Assembly (NCBI RefSeq): GCF_001423585.1
Contig: NZ_LMOP01000009.1
Coordinates: 297,496-361,495 of the forward strand
Direction of reading: 5' to 3'
DNA from: Xanthomonas sp. Leaf148
GTDB lineage: Bacteria; Pseudomonadota; Gammaproteobacteria; Xanthomonadales; Xanthomonadaceae
Length of the DNA stretch: 64,000 nt
Both the position numbers and the translations under genes were made by a program. Numbering within the stretch: the first letter of the stretch is position 1; each line of letters opens with the position of its first letter. This document shows positions 1-11,418 of this stretch, one piece after another. The notes under the pieces are model-generated. The model was given only the letters and a program-made list of their open reading frames with translations, searched no databases and was not told the origin of the DNA.

Positions 1-1
1 G

Positions 2-1267
2 CGCGATGCGCGCGGCGCCATCGTGGAGAGCGTGGATCTGGTGCGTCCGGCACAACCGGGCAAGGATCTGACGCTGAGCATCGACCGCCGCATCCAGTTC
101 CTGGCCTACAAGGAGCTGCGTAACGCGTTGGTCGAAAACAATGCCGCTGGCGGGTCGATGGTGGTGATGGATGTGGCCACCGGCGAAGTGTTGGCGATGG
201 TCAACCTGCCGACCTACAACCCCAACTCGGTGACCGGCATCAATCCGTCGGCACGACGCAATCGCGCCGTCACCGATCTGGTCGAGCCGGGCTCGACGAT
301 GAAGCCGTTGACCGTGGCCACCGCGCTGACCGCCGGCGTGGTGACCAAGGACACCGTCATCGATACCAACCCCGGTTATATGTCGGTGGGGCGCTTCACC
401 ATTCGCGATGTGCCGCGCAACAACGGCGTACTCAACGTCACCGGCGTGATCACCCGCAGCTCCAATATCGGTGCGGCCAAGATCGCGGCCAAGGTGCCGG
501 ACCAGACGTTCTATCAGTCGATCCGCAACTTCGGTTACGGCAGCGCGCCGCATAGCGGTTTTCCGGGCGAATCTGCCGGCGTGGTGCTGCAGCCGGCGCG
601 CTGGAGCGGCCCGTCCAAGACCACGATGTCGTACGGCTACGGCTTGTCGGTGACGCCGCTGCAGATTGCGCAGGCGTACGCCACGCTGGGCAACGGCGGC
701 AAGCTGACGCCGCCGACTTTCGTGCGTGGCCAGCACAACGAGACCCGTCAGGTGATCACCCCCGAGGTGGCGCGACAGGTCATCGACATGATGGAGACGG
801 TGGTGACTCAGGGCGGCGCCAAGGGCGCGGCGATCCTGGGCTATCACGTGGCTGGCAAGACCGGTACCGCGCGCAAGAACGGCGCCAATGGTTACGAGCG
901 CGGGCATTACAACGCGCTGTTTGCCGGTCTGGTGCCGGCCACGCGCCCGCGCTTTGCCACCGTCATCGTCATCAACGATCCGCAGGGCAAGGTGTATTAC
1001 GGCGGCCTGGTGTCGGCACCGGTGTTCCATAAGGTGATGGAAGGTGCGCTGCGGTTGATGGACGTGCCGCCGGATGACATCCAGTCGTGGCTGGCCGCGC
1101 AGGCCGCCGGCAAGACCGGCCAACCGATCGTCAAGCCGCAACCCGCCGATCTGGATCCGGCGCTGGTGCCGGACCCGGTGGATGAAGTGTCGGCCGGCAT
1201 TCCGACCGCGATCGCACCGCCGCCTGCGCCTGCGCAGCCTGCGCCGTTGCAGGAGAGCCGTCAGTGA
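2..1267 (+). CDS. ftsI: Peptidoglycan D,D-transpeptidase FtsI (PBP3), 3' part
   Basis: This is the C-terminal part of the septal transpeptidase that cross-links peptidoglycan at the division site. The 5' end lies outside the window; the frame is open from base 2. Numbering from the Met at base 23, the three penicillin-binding signatures are visible: S-T-M-K at residues 91-94 (acylated Ser), S-S-N at 146-148 and K-T-G at 279-281. The N-terminal anchor and most of the pedestal domain are missing. The last 50 or so residues are a Pro/Ala-rich tail, longer than in E. coli. The stop overlaps the murE start, so this is the first visible gene of the dcw cluster. Identity is firm from the motifs and the murE-murF-mraY context. 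Confidence 0.96.
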   Translation, partial: RDARGAIVESVDLVRPAQPGKDLTLSIDRRIQFLAYKELRNALVENNAAGGSMVVMDVATGEVLAMVNLPTYNPNSVTGINPSARRNRAVTDLVEPGSTMKPLTVATALTAGVVTKDTVIDTNPGYMSVGRFTIRDVPRNNGVLNVTGVITRSSNIGAAKIAAKVPDQTFYQSIRNFGYGSAPHSGFPGESAGVVLQPARWSGPSKTTMSYGYGLSVTPLQIAQAYATLGNGGKLTPPTFVRGQHNETRQVITPEVARQVIDMMETVVTQGGAKGAAILGYHVAGKTGTARKNGANGYERGHYNALFAGLVPATRPRFATVIVINDPQGKVYYGGLVSAPVFHKVMEGALRLMDVPPDDIQSWLAAQAAGKTGQPIVKPQPADLDPALVPDPVDEVSAGIPTAIAPPPAPAQPAPLQESRQ

Positions 1268-2751
1268 GCCGCGCCATGCCGCTGTCGCAGCTGCTGCCGG
1301 ACCTGACGCTTGCGCGCGATGTGCAGGTGTCCGGCCTGGTGATGGATAGCCGTGCAGTGCGCGCAGGCGATGCGTTCGTGGCGATCGCCGGCTTCGGCGC
1401 GCATGGGCTGGGATTTGCCGAGCAGGCGCGCGCCAATGGTGCGGTAGCGGTGTTGTTCGAGCCGCCCGCGCCTGCCGATCTGCCGGCGCCTGCCGATGCG
1501 ATCGCCGTGCCCGGCTTGCGTGCGCGGCTTGGCAGCATGGCCGACCAGTTTCATGGTCATCCGTCGCGCACGCTGCGGATGGTGGGCGTCACCGGCACCA
1601 ACGGCAAGACCTCCACCGTGCAGCTGCTGGCGCAGGCGCTGACCTTGCTCGGCACGCCCACTGGCACGCTCGGGACGCTGGGCGTCGGCCTGTATGGCAG
1701 CGCCGTTCCGACCGGTTTCACCACGCCGCTGGTGCTGCCCACGCATGCGTTGCTGGCACAGCTGCGCGATGAAGGCGCGCAGGCCGCAGCGATGGAAGTG
1801 AGCTCGCACGCGCTCGATCAGGGCCGCGTGGATGCGGTGCATTTCGACGTGGCGGTGTTCACCAATCTCACTCGCGATCATCTCGATTATCACGGCGATA
1901 TGGCGCAGTACGGCGCGGCCAAGGCCAAGCTGTTCACGCGCGCCGGCTTGCAGGCTGCGGTGGTGAATCTGGACGACGCGTTCGGCCGCACGCTGTTCGC
2001 CTCGCTCGATCCTGCGCTGCGCGCGATCGGTGTGAGTTCGCGCGGACAGGCTGGCGCCGCGCTGCGCGCCGACGCACTGCAGCTGGATCACAACGGCATC
2101 AGCTTCGCGCTGCGGATCGATGCCAGCGTCCACGCCGTGCATTCGCCATTGCTGGGTCGCTTCAACGTGGACAACCTGCTGGCGGTCGCGGGTGCCTTGC
2201 ACGCGCTGGACCATGCGCCGGCGCAGATCGCCCAGGTGCTGGGCCAGTTGCAGCCGATCCACGGCCGCATGAATCGTCTCGGCGGCGCGCATGGCGCACC
2301 GCTGGTGGTGGTCGATTACGCACACACGCCCGACGCGCTGGAACAGGCACTGGCCAGCCTGCGCTCGCATGCGCAGGACCGGCTGATCTGCGTGTTCGGC
2401 TGCGGTGGCGAACGCGACACCGGCAAGCGTCCGCAAATGGCCGCCATTGCCGAACTCAATGCCGATGTGGCGATCGTCACCGACGACAACCCGCGCGGCG
2501 AAGACGGCGATGTCATCGTTGCCGATATCGTGCGCGGCTTTGCGCGCCCGGATGCAGCCATCGTGCAGCGCGACCGCGCCGTTGCGATCCATCAGGCCAT
2601 CAGCATGGCCAGCGCGTCGGACATCGTGCTGATCGCCGGCAAGGGCCACGAGCCGTACCAGGAAGTGGCTGGCGTGCAGCATGCCTTCGACGATGCAGTT
2701 GTGGCGGCGCAGGCCTTGCTGCCGCGCACCGTGCTGGGAGTGCGCGCATGA
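1264..2751 (+). CDS. murE: UDP-MurNAc-tripeptide synthetase MurE
   Basis: Cytoplasmic Mur ligase adding the third stem-peptide residue to UDP-MurNAc-L-Ala-D-Glu with ATP. The 495-residue protein has the family P-loop T-G-T-N-G-K-T-S near residue 113 and the D-N-P-R motif near residue 409. D-N-P-R is the known determinant for meso-diaminopimelate, as expected in a Gram-negative. The GTG start at 1264 is preferred over the in-frame ATG at 1276, because the AGGAGAG at 1251-1257 sits 6 nt before the GTG and 18 nt before the ATG. The start overlaps the ftsI stop and the 3' end overlaps murF by 4 bp (ATGA), so translation is probably coupled. Family and position are unambiguous. Confidence 0.97.
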   Translation: MSRAMPLSQLLPDLTLARDVQVSGLVMDSRAVRAGDAFVAIAGFGAHGLGFAEQARANGAVAVLFEPPAPADLPAPADAIAVPGLRARLGSMADQFHGHPSRTLRMVGVTGTNGKTSTVQLLAQALTLLGTPTGTLGTLGVGLYGSAVPTGFTTPLVLPTHALLAQLRDEGAQAAAMEVSSHALDQGRVDAVHFDVAVFTNLTRDHLDYHGDMAQYGAAKAKLFTRAGLQAAVVNLDDAFGRTLFASLDPALRAIGVSSRGQAGAALRADALQLDHNGISFALRIDASVHAVHSPLLGRFNVDNLLAVAGALHALDHAPAQIAQVLGQLQPIHGRMNRLGGAHGAPLVVVDYAHTPDALEQALASLRSHAQDRLICVFGCGGERDTGKRPQMAAIAELNADVAIVTDDNPRGEDGDVIVADIVRGFARPDAAIVQRDRAVAIHQAISMASASDIVLIAGKGHEPYQEVAGVQHAFDDAVVAAQALLPRTVLGVRA

Positions 2752-4230
2752 AGCTCACCCCGCTGTCGTTGATTGCGCATTGGGCCGGCGGCGAGCTGCA
2801 CGGCGACGATGCCATGATCGATGCGGTCGGCAACGACACGCGCACGCTGTCCAACGGCAGCCTGTATGTGGCGCTGCGCGGCGAGCGGTTCGATGGGCAC
2901 GATTTCGCTGCCGATGCGCTCGCGCAGGGCGCCAGTGGGTTGCTGGTGGATCGTTTGTTGCCCACGCTGAGCGTGCCGCAGGTGCTGGTGCAAAACACCG
3001 AACTGGCGCTGGCGCGGATTGCTGCCGGCATGCAGCGCGATCGCGCCACCCGCGTGATCGCGTTGACCGGGTCCAACGGCAAGACCAGCGTCAAGGCGCT
3101 GCTGCTGTCGATCCTGACCGAAGCAGGGCGTGTCGATGGCACCACGGTCTATGCCACGCCGGGCAATCGCAATAACGAAATCGGCTTGCCGCTGGCAGTG
3201 ATCGCCGCGCCGGACGATGCAGATGTTGCCATCTATGAAATGGGTGCCGGCAAGCCGGGCGATATCGCCTACCTCACCGACATCGCGCGGCCGCATGTTG
3301 CGCTGGTCAACAACATCGCGCCGGCGCACCTGGAGCGCCTGGGCAGCCTGCTCGGCGTCGCACAGACCAAGGGCGCGATCTATGCCGCGCTGCCGTCCGA
3401 TGGCGTGGCAGTGATCAATGCCGACGATGCCTTCGGCGCCTGGTTCGAGCAGCAACTGCACGCGCAGCCCGTGCAAGGCCGTCGCGTGTTGCGTTATGGC
3501 CTGCAGGCCAGCACCGATATCACCGCACGTCAACTGCGACTGCAGGCCGACGGCGCGCAGTTCACGCTGGTAACCCCTCAGGGCGAGGCGCAGATTGCGC
3601 TGCCATTACCGGGCCGCCACAACGTGCTCAATGCATTGGCTGCGACCGGCTTGGCACTGGGCGCCGGTATCGCGCTGCCGATCATCGCCGCTGGCCTGGC
3701 GCAGGCGCGCCCGGTGGCTGGCCGGCAGATTGCCCATCGTTTGCCCGGTGGCGCGGTGCTGATCGACGACAGTTACAACGCCAACCCTGGCTCGTTGGAT
3801 GCCGCCATCGATGCACTGGCTGCCGCGCCGGGCGATGGCTGGCTGGTGCTGGGCGACATGCGCGAACTCGGCGCCGACGCCGCGGCACTGCATGCCGCTG
3901 CCGGACGTCGCGCACGCGCGGCCAAGTTGCAGCGTCTGTACGCGCTGGGCGAGCTCAGCGCCGCTGCCGCGCAGGCATTCGGCGAGGGTGGTCGCGTGTT
4001 TGCCACACATGCCGCCTTGGCGACGGCATTGCAGGCGGATCTGGCGCAGGTCGCCGGTTCGCAGACTCAAACGCAGGAATCTTCTTTGATGCACGAACAC
4101 ACCGGTGCGGCGGCGCAGGCTGTCGCCACCACCGCGCAACTTCCGCCCACGCTGCTGGTAAAAGGCTCCCGCGGCAGCGCCATGGACCGCATCGTCGCCG
4201 CGCTGCTCGCACCGTCGGAGGATGCCTCCC

Positions 4231-4241
<11 letters not shown>
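2748..4241 (+). CDS. murF: UDP-MurNAc-tripeptide:D-Ala-D-Ala ligase MurF
   Basis: Adds D-Ala-D-Ala to the UDP-MurNAc tripeptide, the last cytoplasmic step of pentapeptide assembly. The 497-residue protein carries the Mur-ligase P-loop G-S-N-G-K-T-S near residue 108, the central-domain N-N-E-I-G-L-P-L segment, and a C-terminal domain with the D-D-S-Y-N-A-N-P motif. Near the C-terminus (about residues 432-470, bases 4040-4155) there is a low-complexity Gln/Thr/Ala/His-rich insert that ordinary MurF proteins lack. The conserved L-L-V-K-G-S-R segment follows it. The gene starts with ATGA on the murE stop and overlaps the first codons around the mraY start. Confidence 0.96.
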
Positions 4242-5315
<1,074 letters not shown>

Positions 5316-5316
<1 letters not shown>

Positions 5317-6695
5317 TGAACGACATGTCCCGCCAGGCCACACGACTGGACGCCATCGGCGGCCGCTACGACCCGTGGCTGCTCGGCGCGGCAGCCACGC
5401 TCGCCTCGCTGGGCGTGGTGATGGTGGCGTCCAGTTCGATCGAGTTGTCCGACAACCCGTTTTATTACCTGACCCGCCATCTGCTGTTTCTGGGCATTGG
5501 CGTGGGCCTGGCGTTCTGGGCGATGCGCACCGAGCTCAAGACCATCGAGCAATACAACCAGGTATTGCTGCTGGCCTGCTTCGGTCTGTTGATGGTGGTG
5601 TTCGTGCCCGGCCTGGGCAGCAGCGTCAACGGTGCCAAGCGCTGGATCAACCTGGGCGTGTCGAAATTCCAGACCGTGGAAGCGGTCAAGGTGCTCTACA
5701 TCGTGTGGCTGTCCAGCTACCTGGTGCGCTTTCGCGATGAGGTCAACGCGACCTGGCCCGCGATGCTCAAGCCGCTGGGCGTGGCGATCGCATTGGTCGG
5801 TCTGCTGCTGATGCAGCCGGACTTCGGCTCGTCCACGCTGCTGCTGGCGATCACCGCCGGCATGCTGGTGCTGGGCGGGGTGAATCTGCCGCGCATGTCG
5901 ATGCCCATCGTGTTCGGCCTGCCGGTGTTCGCCTTCATCGCGATCCTGGAGCCGTACCGCTTGCGTCGCATCACCTCGTTCCTGGATCCGTGGGCCGATC
6001 AGCTGGGCTCCGGCTATCAGTTGTCGAACGCGTTGATGGCGGTCGGCCGCGGCCAGTGGACCGGCGCAGGCCTGGGTGCCTCGGTGCAGAAGCTCAACTA
6101 TCTGCCCGAAGCGCATACCGACTTCATCTTTTCGGTGATTGCCGAAGAGCTGGGTTTTGTCGGCGTCTGCGGTGTGATCTCGCTATATGCACTGTTGGTC
6201 GGCCGCGCGTTCTGGCTGGGCATGCGCTGCGTGGAAATGAAGCGCCATTTCTCCGGCTACATCGCCTTCGGCATCGGTCTGTGGATCAGCCTGCAGAGCT
6301 TCGTGTCGGTAGGTGTGAATCTGGGCATTTTGCCAACCAAGGGCCTGACCCTCCCGTTGATTTCCTCCGGCGGTTCGTCGGTGCTGATGACCTGCGTGGC
6401 GATGGGCCTGCTGCTGCGCGTGTCCTATGAAATGGATCGCGCCGAGCGCCTGCGCAGCAAGTTGTCGCCGCAGGGTACGGGTGCGCCATCGGCCGAGTCG
6501 GCCGAGCCGGTGGTCGAGTCGGTGCCGCCTGCCTATGCAGCGGGACGCAAGCCGCAGCGCGAGGCCGCTGCAGCGCCTGCACCCGTTGCAGCGGCGTCAG
6601 CTGCAGCACCCTCGGTGGCGCCGGCATCGGCCATCCTGCGTGGCACCAGCCGCATGCAGCCGCGTGTGGAACCGACCTTTGGGAGGATTGCATGA
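5316..6695 (+). CDS. ftsW: Peptidoglycan glycosyltransferase / SEDS protein FtsW
   Basis: SEDS-family membrane glycosyltransferase that polymerises lipid II at the septum together with FtsI. The protein of about 459 residues has ten hydrophobic helices and the family signature of the last loops (P-E-A-H-T-D-F-I-F, then [18 protein letters not shown]). The start ATG at 5316 overlaps the mraY stop (TGATG); an ATG at 5325 is also possible. The C-terminal 80 or so residues form an Ala/Pro-rich cytoplasmic tail that is longer than in E. coli and probably disordered. The 3' end overlaps murG by 4 bp (ATGA). Confidence 0.95.
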
Positions 6696-7972
6696 GTGTT
6701 TATGCGAATCCCTCGCAACAGCCCGCACAACCATCTGCGGGCGGTCGACCTGTCATGATTTTGGCTGGCGGCACCGGCGGGCATATTTTCCCGGGTCTGG
6801 CAGTGGCCAAGGTGCTGCGTGCGCGTGGCGTGCCGGTGACCTGGCTGGGCGCCGACGGCGCAATGGAAACGCGGCTGGTGCCGCAGCACGATATCCAGAT
6901 CGACACGCTGGCCATCAGTGGCCTGCGCGGCAAGGGCGTGATCAAGTTGCTTGGCGCACCGGTGCGGGTGATGCGTGCAGTACGCGCTGCCGGCTTTGTG
7001 TTGCGCAAGCGACAGCCGCGCGCGGTGGTCAGCTTCGGCGGCTTTGCGGCCGGTCCCGGTGGCTTGGCTGCACGTCTGCTCGGCGTGCCATTGCTCGTGC
7101 ACGAACAAAATCGCGCGCCCGGCATGACCAATAAGGTGTTGTCGCGTTTTGCGCGCCGCGTACTGACCGGTTTCCCCGGCAGCTTTGCTGGCGAAGAAGC
7201 AGTGGGCAACCCGGTGCGCGCAGAAATCGCCGCGCTTCCTGCACCGTCCACGCGCCTGGTCGGGCGGGGTGGTCCCGTACGCGTGTTGGTGCTCGGCGGC
7301 AGCCAGGGCGCACGCGCATTGAATCAAGCCGTGCCGTCGGCACTGGCCGCGCTCGGGCATCCGGATGTCGAAGTGCGGCATCAGTGTGGCGAAAAGCTGC
7401 GCGCCGAAGCCGAGGCTTCCTACGCGCAGGCTGCGGTACAGGCGAGCGTTGAACCGTTCATTGCCGACATGGCCGCCGCCTACGCCTGGGCCGATCTGGT
7501 GGTGTGCCGCGCCGGCGCCTCTACCCTGGCCGAGCTGTGCGCCGCCGGTGTCGGCAGCGTGCTAGTGCCCTTTGCCGCCGCTGTCGACGATCACCAGACC
7601 CGCAATGCCGAATACCTGGTCGGCGCCGACGCCGCCGTGCTGCTCAAGCAGGACGACACCTTGCCCGTGCGCCTGCAGCAGGTCTTGCAGACCCTGCTCA
7701 CCGACCCCGCGCGCCGCCTGTCGATGGCGCAAGCCGCCCGCACCCTGGCCAAACCGGACGCTGCCGAGCGCATTGCCGACATCATTCTGCAAGAGGCCGG
7801 GAGTGGTGAGTCGGGATTGGGGGATAGGAAGAGCTCAGATCAACCGCAGGAATACACCTCAATGCACGCAGACAAGCGCACCGACCAGGCGTCCGTCGCC
7901 GTTGGTGCTTCGCTTCACACGATTCCCGATTCCCGATTCCCGATTCGCATTTCCTCAGGAGGTGCCCAGTGA
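6692..7972 (+). CDS. murG: Lipid II synthase MurG (GlcNAc transferase)
   Basis: GT28-family enzyme on the inner face of the membrane that adds GlcNAc to lipid I to give lipid II. The glycine-rich [10 protein letters not shown] motif lies near residue 26, and the sugar-nucleotide-binding G-G-S-Q-G-A and [10 protein letters not shown] segments follow. GGGAGGA lies just upstream of the ATG. The 426-residue product is about 60 residues longer than the usual 355-365. The normal end falls near residue 370 (bases about 7800), and the rest is translated from an intergenic-type inverted repeat, giving a Ser/Arg/Pro-rich tail. The stop overlaps the murC GTG. The extension is probably a repeat read-through rather than a domain. 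Confidence 0.95.
   Translation: MSVYANPSQQPAQPSAGGRPVMILAGGTGGHIFPGLAVAKVLRARGVPVTWLGADGAMETRLVPQHDIQIDTLAISGLRGKGVIKLLGAPVRVMRAVRAAGFVLRKRQPRAVVSFGGFAAGPGGLAARLLGVPLLVHEQNRAPGMTNKVLSRFARRVLTGFPGSFAGEEAVGNPVRAEIAALPAPSTRLVGRGGPVRVLVLGGSQGARALNQAVPSALAALGHPDVEVRHQCGEKLRAEAEASYAQAAVQASVEPFIADMAAAYAWADLVVCRAGASTLAELCAAGVGSVLVPFAAAVDDHQTRNAEYLVGADAAVLLKQDDTLPVRLQQVLQTLLTDPARRLSMAQAARTLAKPDAAERIADIILQEAGSGESGLGDRKSSDQPQEYTSMHADKRTDQASVAVGASLHTIPDSRFPIRISSGGAQ
7811..7948. repeat. G-tract/C-tract inverted repeat, murG-murC junction
   Basis: A G-rich arm (7811-7828, GGGATT/GGGGGA units) is followed about 90 bp later by a complementary pyrimidine arm at 7920-7948, made of direct GATTCCC units (four GATTC cores). 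The arms could pair as a long-range hairpin. The second arm ends just before the AGGAGGT ribosome binding site of murC at 7957-7963. The repeat lies inside the extended murG reading frame. Three similar arm pairs occupy other junctions of this cluster. Confidence 0.75.
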
Positions 7973-9402
7973 TCCGCCGTCTGCAGGACAGTGGCGATCT
8001 GGTCCGCGCATTTCCGCGCGTGCACTTCGTCGGCATCGGCGGCACCGGCATGAGCGGCATTGCCGAGGTCATGCTGACGCTGGGCTATGAAGTCTCCGGC
8101 TCGGACAACGCCGACAATGCGGCCACCCGCCGCCTGGCCAAGCTCGGTGCGCGCGTGATGCGCGGCCACTCGGCCGCCAACGTGCTCGGTACCGATTGCG
8201 TGGTGGTGTCCAGCGCCATCCGCGAAGACAATCCCGAGCTGATGGAAGCGCGCAGCCAGCGCATTCCGATCATGCCGCGCGCGGCGATGCTGGCCGAATT
8301 GATGCGCTTCCGTCGCGGCATCGCAGTCGCCGGCACGCACGGCAAGACCACCACCACCAGCCTGGCCGCGGCCGTGCTGAGCGAAGGTGGCCTGGACCCG
8401 ACCTTCGTCATCGGCGGGCAACTGTTGGCGGCCGGCGCCAATGCCAAGCTCGGTGGCGGCCAGTGGCTGGTGGCCGAAGCCGATGAGAGCGATGGCAGCT
8501 TCCTGCGTCTGAATCCGTTGATGGCGGTGATCACCAACATCGACTCGGATCACCTGGAAAACTACGGCAACGATTTCTCGCGCATCCAGGCGGCATTCGC
8601 AGAATTCCTGCAGCGCCTGCCGTTCTACGGCCTGGCCCTGCTGTGCATCGACGACCCGGAAGTGGCCGCACTGGCCGGCAAAACGCCGCGCCACGTGATG
8701 AGCTACGGCATGAGCGAAAACGCCGACGTACGCGCCGAAGATGTGGTGCAGGACGGCCCGCGCATGCGCTTCACCCTGCGTCTGCCCGAAGGCACCACCA
8801 CGCCGGTGACGCTGGCCTTGCCGGGCCGTCACAACGTGCTCAATGCACTGGCCGCTGCCGCGATCGGTTGGCAGTTGGGCGTGGAGCCGCAGACCATTGC
8901 GCGTGCGCTGGAAAATTTTGCGGGCATCGGCCGGCGTTTCAACGATCTGGGCGAAGTCACCACCAGCACCGGTGCGCGCGTGCGGGTGGTCGACGATTAC
9001 GGCCACCACCCGCGCGAGCTGGAAGCGGTGTTCGCCGCCGCCCGCGGTGGCTGGCCGGACAAGCGCCTGGTCGTCGCATTCCAGCCGCACCGTTACAGCC
9101 GTACCCGCGATCAGTTCGACGCATTCGCCGCCGTGCTTAGCACCGTCGATGCCTTGGTGTTGAGCGAAGTCTATCCGGCTGGCGAAGCGCCGATTCCCGG
9201 TGCCGACTCGCGTGCCCTGGCGCGTGCCATCCGTGCGCGCGGCCGTAGCGAGCCGGTCGTGGTCGGGCAGATTGCCGGCCTGGCCGAAGTGTTGCCGGAC
9301 GTGCTGCAGGACGGCGATCTGCTGTTGATGATGGGTGCCGGCGACATCGGTTATGTGGCGCAACACATCATCAATCACGGTTTTGTCGGAGAGCAGGCAT
9401 GA
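7969..9402 (+). CDS. murC: UDP-MurNAc:L-alanine ligase MurC
   Basis: First Mur ligase of stem-peptide assembly, joining L-Ala to UDP-MurNAc in the cytoplasm. The 477-residue protein has the N-terminal nucleotide-sugar motif [11 protein letters not shown], the P-loop G-T-H-G-K-T-T-T-T near residue 123, and the C-terminal D-D-Y-G-H-H-P segment. The GTG start at 7969 has an excellent AGGAGGT ribosome binding site 5 nt upstream and overlaps the murG stop (GTGA). The 3' end overlaps the ddlB ATG by 4 bp. Confidence 0.96.
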   Translation: MIRRLQDSGDLVRAFPRVHFVGIGGTGMSGIAEVMLTLGYEVSGSDNADNAATRRLAKLGARVMRGHSAANVLGTDCVVVSSAIREDNPELMEARSQRIPIMPRAAMLAELMRFRRGIAVAGTHGKTTTTSLAAAVLSEGGLDPTFVIGGQLLAAGANAKLGGGQWLVAEADESDGSFLRLNPLMAVITNIDSDHLENYGNDFSRIQAAFAEFLQRLPFYGLALLCIDDPEVAALAGKTPRHVMSYGMSENADVRAEDVVQDGPRMRFTLRLPEGTTTPVTLALPGRHNVLNALAAAAIGWQLGVEPQTIARALENFAGIGRRFNDLGEVTTSTGARVRVVDDYGHHPRELEAVFAAARGGWPDKRLVVAFQPHRYSRTRDQFDAFAAVLSTVDALVLSEVYPAGEAPIPGADSRALARAIRARGRSEPVVVGQIAGLAEVLPDVLQDGDLLLMMGAGDIGYVAQHIINHGFVGEQA

Positions 9403-10454
9403 GCGCGTCCTCTATCGGGACCCGGGACCCGGGAACCGGGACCGGTGAAGAGCAGATCGTGCAGCCGGCGTCTTCTGCTGTTACGGGTCCCGGGTCCCCG
9501 GTCCCCGGTCCCGCACCGTCGCGAACCAGCGACCCCACCGCGTTCGGGCGCGTCGCCGTGCTGCTTGGCGGTACCTCGTCCGAGCGCGAAGTGTCGTTGA
9601 ATTCCGGCAGCAACGTGCTGGACGCGCTGCGCGCGCGCGGTGTCGATGCGCAGCCGGTCGACGGCATTCCTGCACTGGCGCAAGCACTGGTCGCGCAGCG
9701 CTTCGACCGCGTGTTCAACGTATTGCACGGCCACAATGGAGGCGGCGAAGACGGCATCGTGCAGGGTTTGATGGAAGCCTTCGACATCCCGTACACCGGC
9801 TCCAACGTGCTCGGCTCGGCGTTGAGCATGGACAAGATCCGCACCAAGCAGGTGTGGTTGTCGCTGGATCTGCCGACGCCGCGTTACGCGCGTCTGGCCG
9901 CCGGCGCCAGCGCAGACCAGATCCACGCCGCTGCACGACAGATCGGCTTGCCGGTGATCGTCAAGCCGGCAAACGAAGGCTCCAGCGTCGGTATCAGCCG
10001 CGTGTTCGATCAGGCCCAGCTCGAAGAAGCGGTGCTGCTCGCTGCACGCTACGACGGCGCGCTGTTGATGGAGCAACTGATCGAAGGCGACGAGCTCACC
10101 GTGGCCGTGCTCGGCGAGACCGCGCTGCCGTCGATCCGCATCGTGCCCAAGGGCCAGTGGTACGACTACAACGCCAAGTACGTGGCCGACGACACCCAGT
10201 ACCTGTGCCCGGGTCTGGAAGGCGATGCCGAAGCGCAGATCGGTCAGCTGGCACTGAACGCGTTCCGCGCTGCCGGCGCACGCGGCTGGGGCCGCGTTGA
10301 TGTCATGCGTGATCGCAGCAGCGGCCAGCTGTATCTGCTCGAAGTGAACACCGCTCCGGGCATGACCAGCCACTCGCTGGTCCCCAAGGCCGCGCGTCAG
10401 CTCGGCATCGATTTCGAAGAGCTGGTCTGGCGCGTGCTGGAGCAGACGCTATGA
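9399..10454 (+). CDS. ddlB: D-alanine:D-alanine ligase
   Basis: ATP-grasp enzyme that makes D-Ala-D-Ala for MurF. The conserved core begins near residue 48 with [15 protein letters not shown] and contains the ATP-grasp segments [11 protein letters not shown] and E-V-N-T-A-P-G-M-T. The usual length is 305-320; here it is 351, because the first 45 or so residues (Gly/Pro/Ser-rich) are encoded by a G-tract/C-tract inverted repeat. The ATG at 9399 has GGAGAG 7 nt upstream and overlaps the murC stop, and no good internal start is present. The extension is therefore probably translated, and would be a natural tail made from repeat DNA. Confidence 0.94.
   Translation: MSASSIGTRDPGTGTGEEQIVQPASSAVTGPGSPVPGPAPSRTSDPTAFGRVAVLLGGTSSEREVSLNSGSNVLDALRARGVDAQPVDGIPALAQALVAQRFDRVFNVLHGHNGGGEDGIVQGLMEAFDIPYTGSNVLGSALSMDKIRTKQVWLSLDLPTPRYARLAAGASADQIHAAARQIGLPVIVKPANEGSSVGISRVFDQAQLEEAVLLAARYDGALLMEQLIEGDELTVAVLGETALPSIRIVPKGQWYDYNAKYVADDTQYLCPGLEGDAEAQIGQLALNAFRAAGARGWGRVDVMRDRSSGQLYLLEVNTAPGMTSHSLVPKAARQLGIDFEELVWRVLEQTL
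9417..9513. repeat. G-tract/C-tract inverted repeat inside ddlB 5' end
   Basis: Left arm 9417-9440 contains four GGG tracts separated by 4-nt spacers (ACCC, ACCC, AACC), a textbook G-quadruplex pattern on the coding strand. Right arm 9484-9513 is its C-rich counterpart with repeated CCCGG units. The two arms are about 43 nt apart and can pair as a hairpin. Both lie within the N-terminal extension of ddlB. Confidence 0.8.
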
Positions 10455-10456
10455 CG

Positions 10457-10542
10457 CCGGGAATGGGGAATCGGAAATCGGGAATCGGTAACAGCGGCCG
10501 CGTTGTTGCCGTTGCGATTCCCTATTCCCGATTCCCCATTCC
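10457..10542. repeat. G-tract/C-tract inverted repeat, ddlB-ftsQ junction
   Basis: The left arm (10457-10488, GGGAAT/GGAATC units) begins 3 nt after the ddlB stop. The complementary right arm (10515-10542, CGATTCCC/CCCCATTCC) ends 7 nt before the ftsQ ribosome binding site. Arm spacing is about 26 nt, so a stable stem is likely in both DNA and mRNA. The element accounts for nearly the whole intergenic space. Confidence 0.8.
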
Positions 10543-10560
10543 TGCACGCGGAGCGTGCCA

Positions 10561-11418
10561 ATGAACGCCACCCTGCGCATCCTGGCCTGGTTGATCGCGG
10601 TGGCGCTGGTCGCGTTGCCAGTGGTGGCCGTGCTCAATGGATGGGTGGGTGCCGAGCGCTGGCCGTTGGCGAAGTTGCGGGTGTCCGGCGATTTCAAGCG
10701 GGTGCCGGCCGAAGAATTGCGCGCGGTGGTATTGCCGTATGCGCGCTCGGGCTTTTTTGCGGTGAAGCTGCAACAGGCGCAAGACGCCATCGCGCGCTTG
10801 CCGTGGGTGGAAAGCGCGCAGGTGCGCAAGCGTTGGCCGGACGTGCTGGAAGTGCATGTGACCGAACACAAGCCGTTCGCGCGCTGGGGTACCGACCGCA
10901 TGCTGTCCGAACAGGGCCGGTTATTCCGCACCCCGCCGTTGTTGAAGGATTTCAAGTTGCCGCAACTCGGCGGCCCGGACAGCAAGACCCAGGATGTGGT
11001 GGCGCTGTACAACGAGTCGCGCGCCTTGTTCGCGCCGACCGGGCTGGACGTGGAGCGCCTGGAGATGGACGCACGCGGCAGCTGGTCGCTGGGTCTGAGT
11101 AATGGTCTGCAGATCGTGATCGGCCGCGACGACGCGCGAGCGCGCCTGCAGCGATTCGCCCGCGTGCTACCGCAGCTGGCCGACCCGCAGCGCCCGATCG
11201 CGCGCGCCGACCTGCGCTACACCAACGGATTTACGGTCGAACGTGCGCCGGGCGAGACCCCGCACGACGCCAAAAAGCCCAAGACCACTGCGCCGGCGAC
11301 ACCCGGCGCGCCGCCGGCCGAGGTACATCCCATCGCCGCGCGCTTTCCGCATCGCCTGATCGATCGTCTGGCCTCTGCGCTTCCGTCATTCACTCTTCAA
11401 CGCAGTCTGCATACATGA
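10561..11418 (+). CDS. ftsQ: Cell division protein FtsQ
   Basis: Bitopic divisome protein linking early and late division proteins. It has a short cytoplasmic N-terminus, one membrane helix at about residues 5-25, then a periplasmic POTRA domain (R-V-S-G-D-F-K-R-V-P) and the beta domain (L-P-W-V-E-S-A-Q-V-R-K-R-W-P). Length is 285 residues. The ATG at 10561 is chosen over the GTG at 10555, because GGAG at 10550-10553 is 7 nt from the ATG and only 1 nt from the GTG. The C-terminal 65 residues are Pro/Ala/Lys-rich and not typical of the E. coli protein. The 3' end overlaps ftsA by 4 bp. Confidence 0.94.
   Translation: MNATLRILAWLIAVALVALPVVAVLNGWVGAERWPLAKLRVSGDFKRVPAEELRAVVLPYARSGFFAVKLQQAQDAIARLPWVESAQVRKRWPDVLEVHVTEHKPFARWGTDRMLSEQGRLFRTPPLLKDFKLPQLGGPDSKTQDVVALYNESRALFAPTGLDVERLEMDARGSWSLGLSNGLQIVIGRDDARARLQRFARVLPQLADPQRPIARADLRYTNGFTVERAPGETPHDAKKPKTTAPATPGAPPAEVHPIAARFPHRLIDRLASALPSFTLQRSLHT

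Noticed and set aside
1261-2682. Long minus-strand open frame antisense to murE (473 codons)
   Set aside because: His/Arg-rich translation with no family features, fully opposite a firm murE; typical of high-GC shadow frames.
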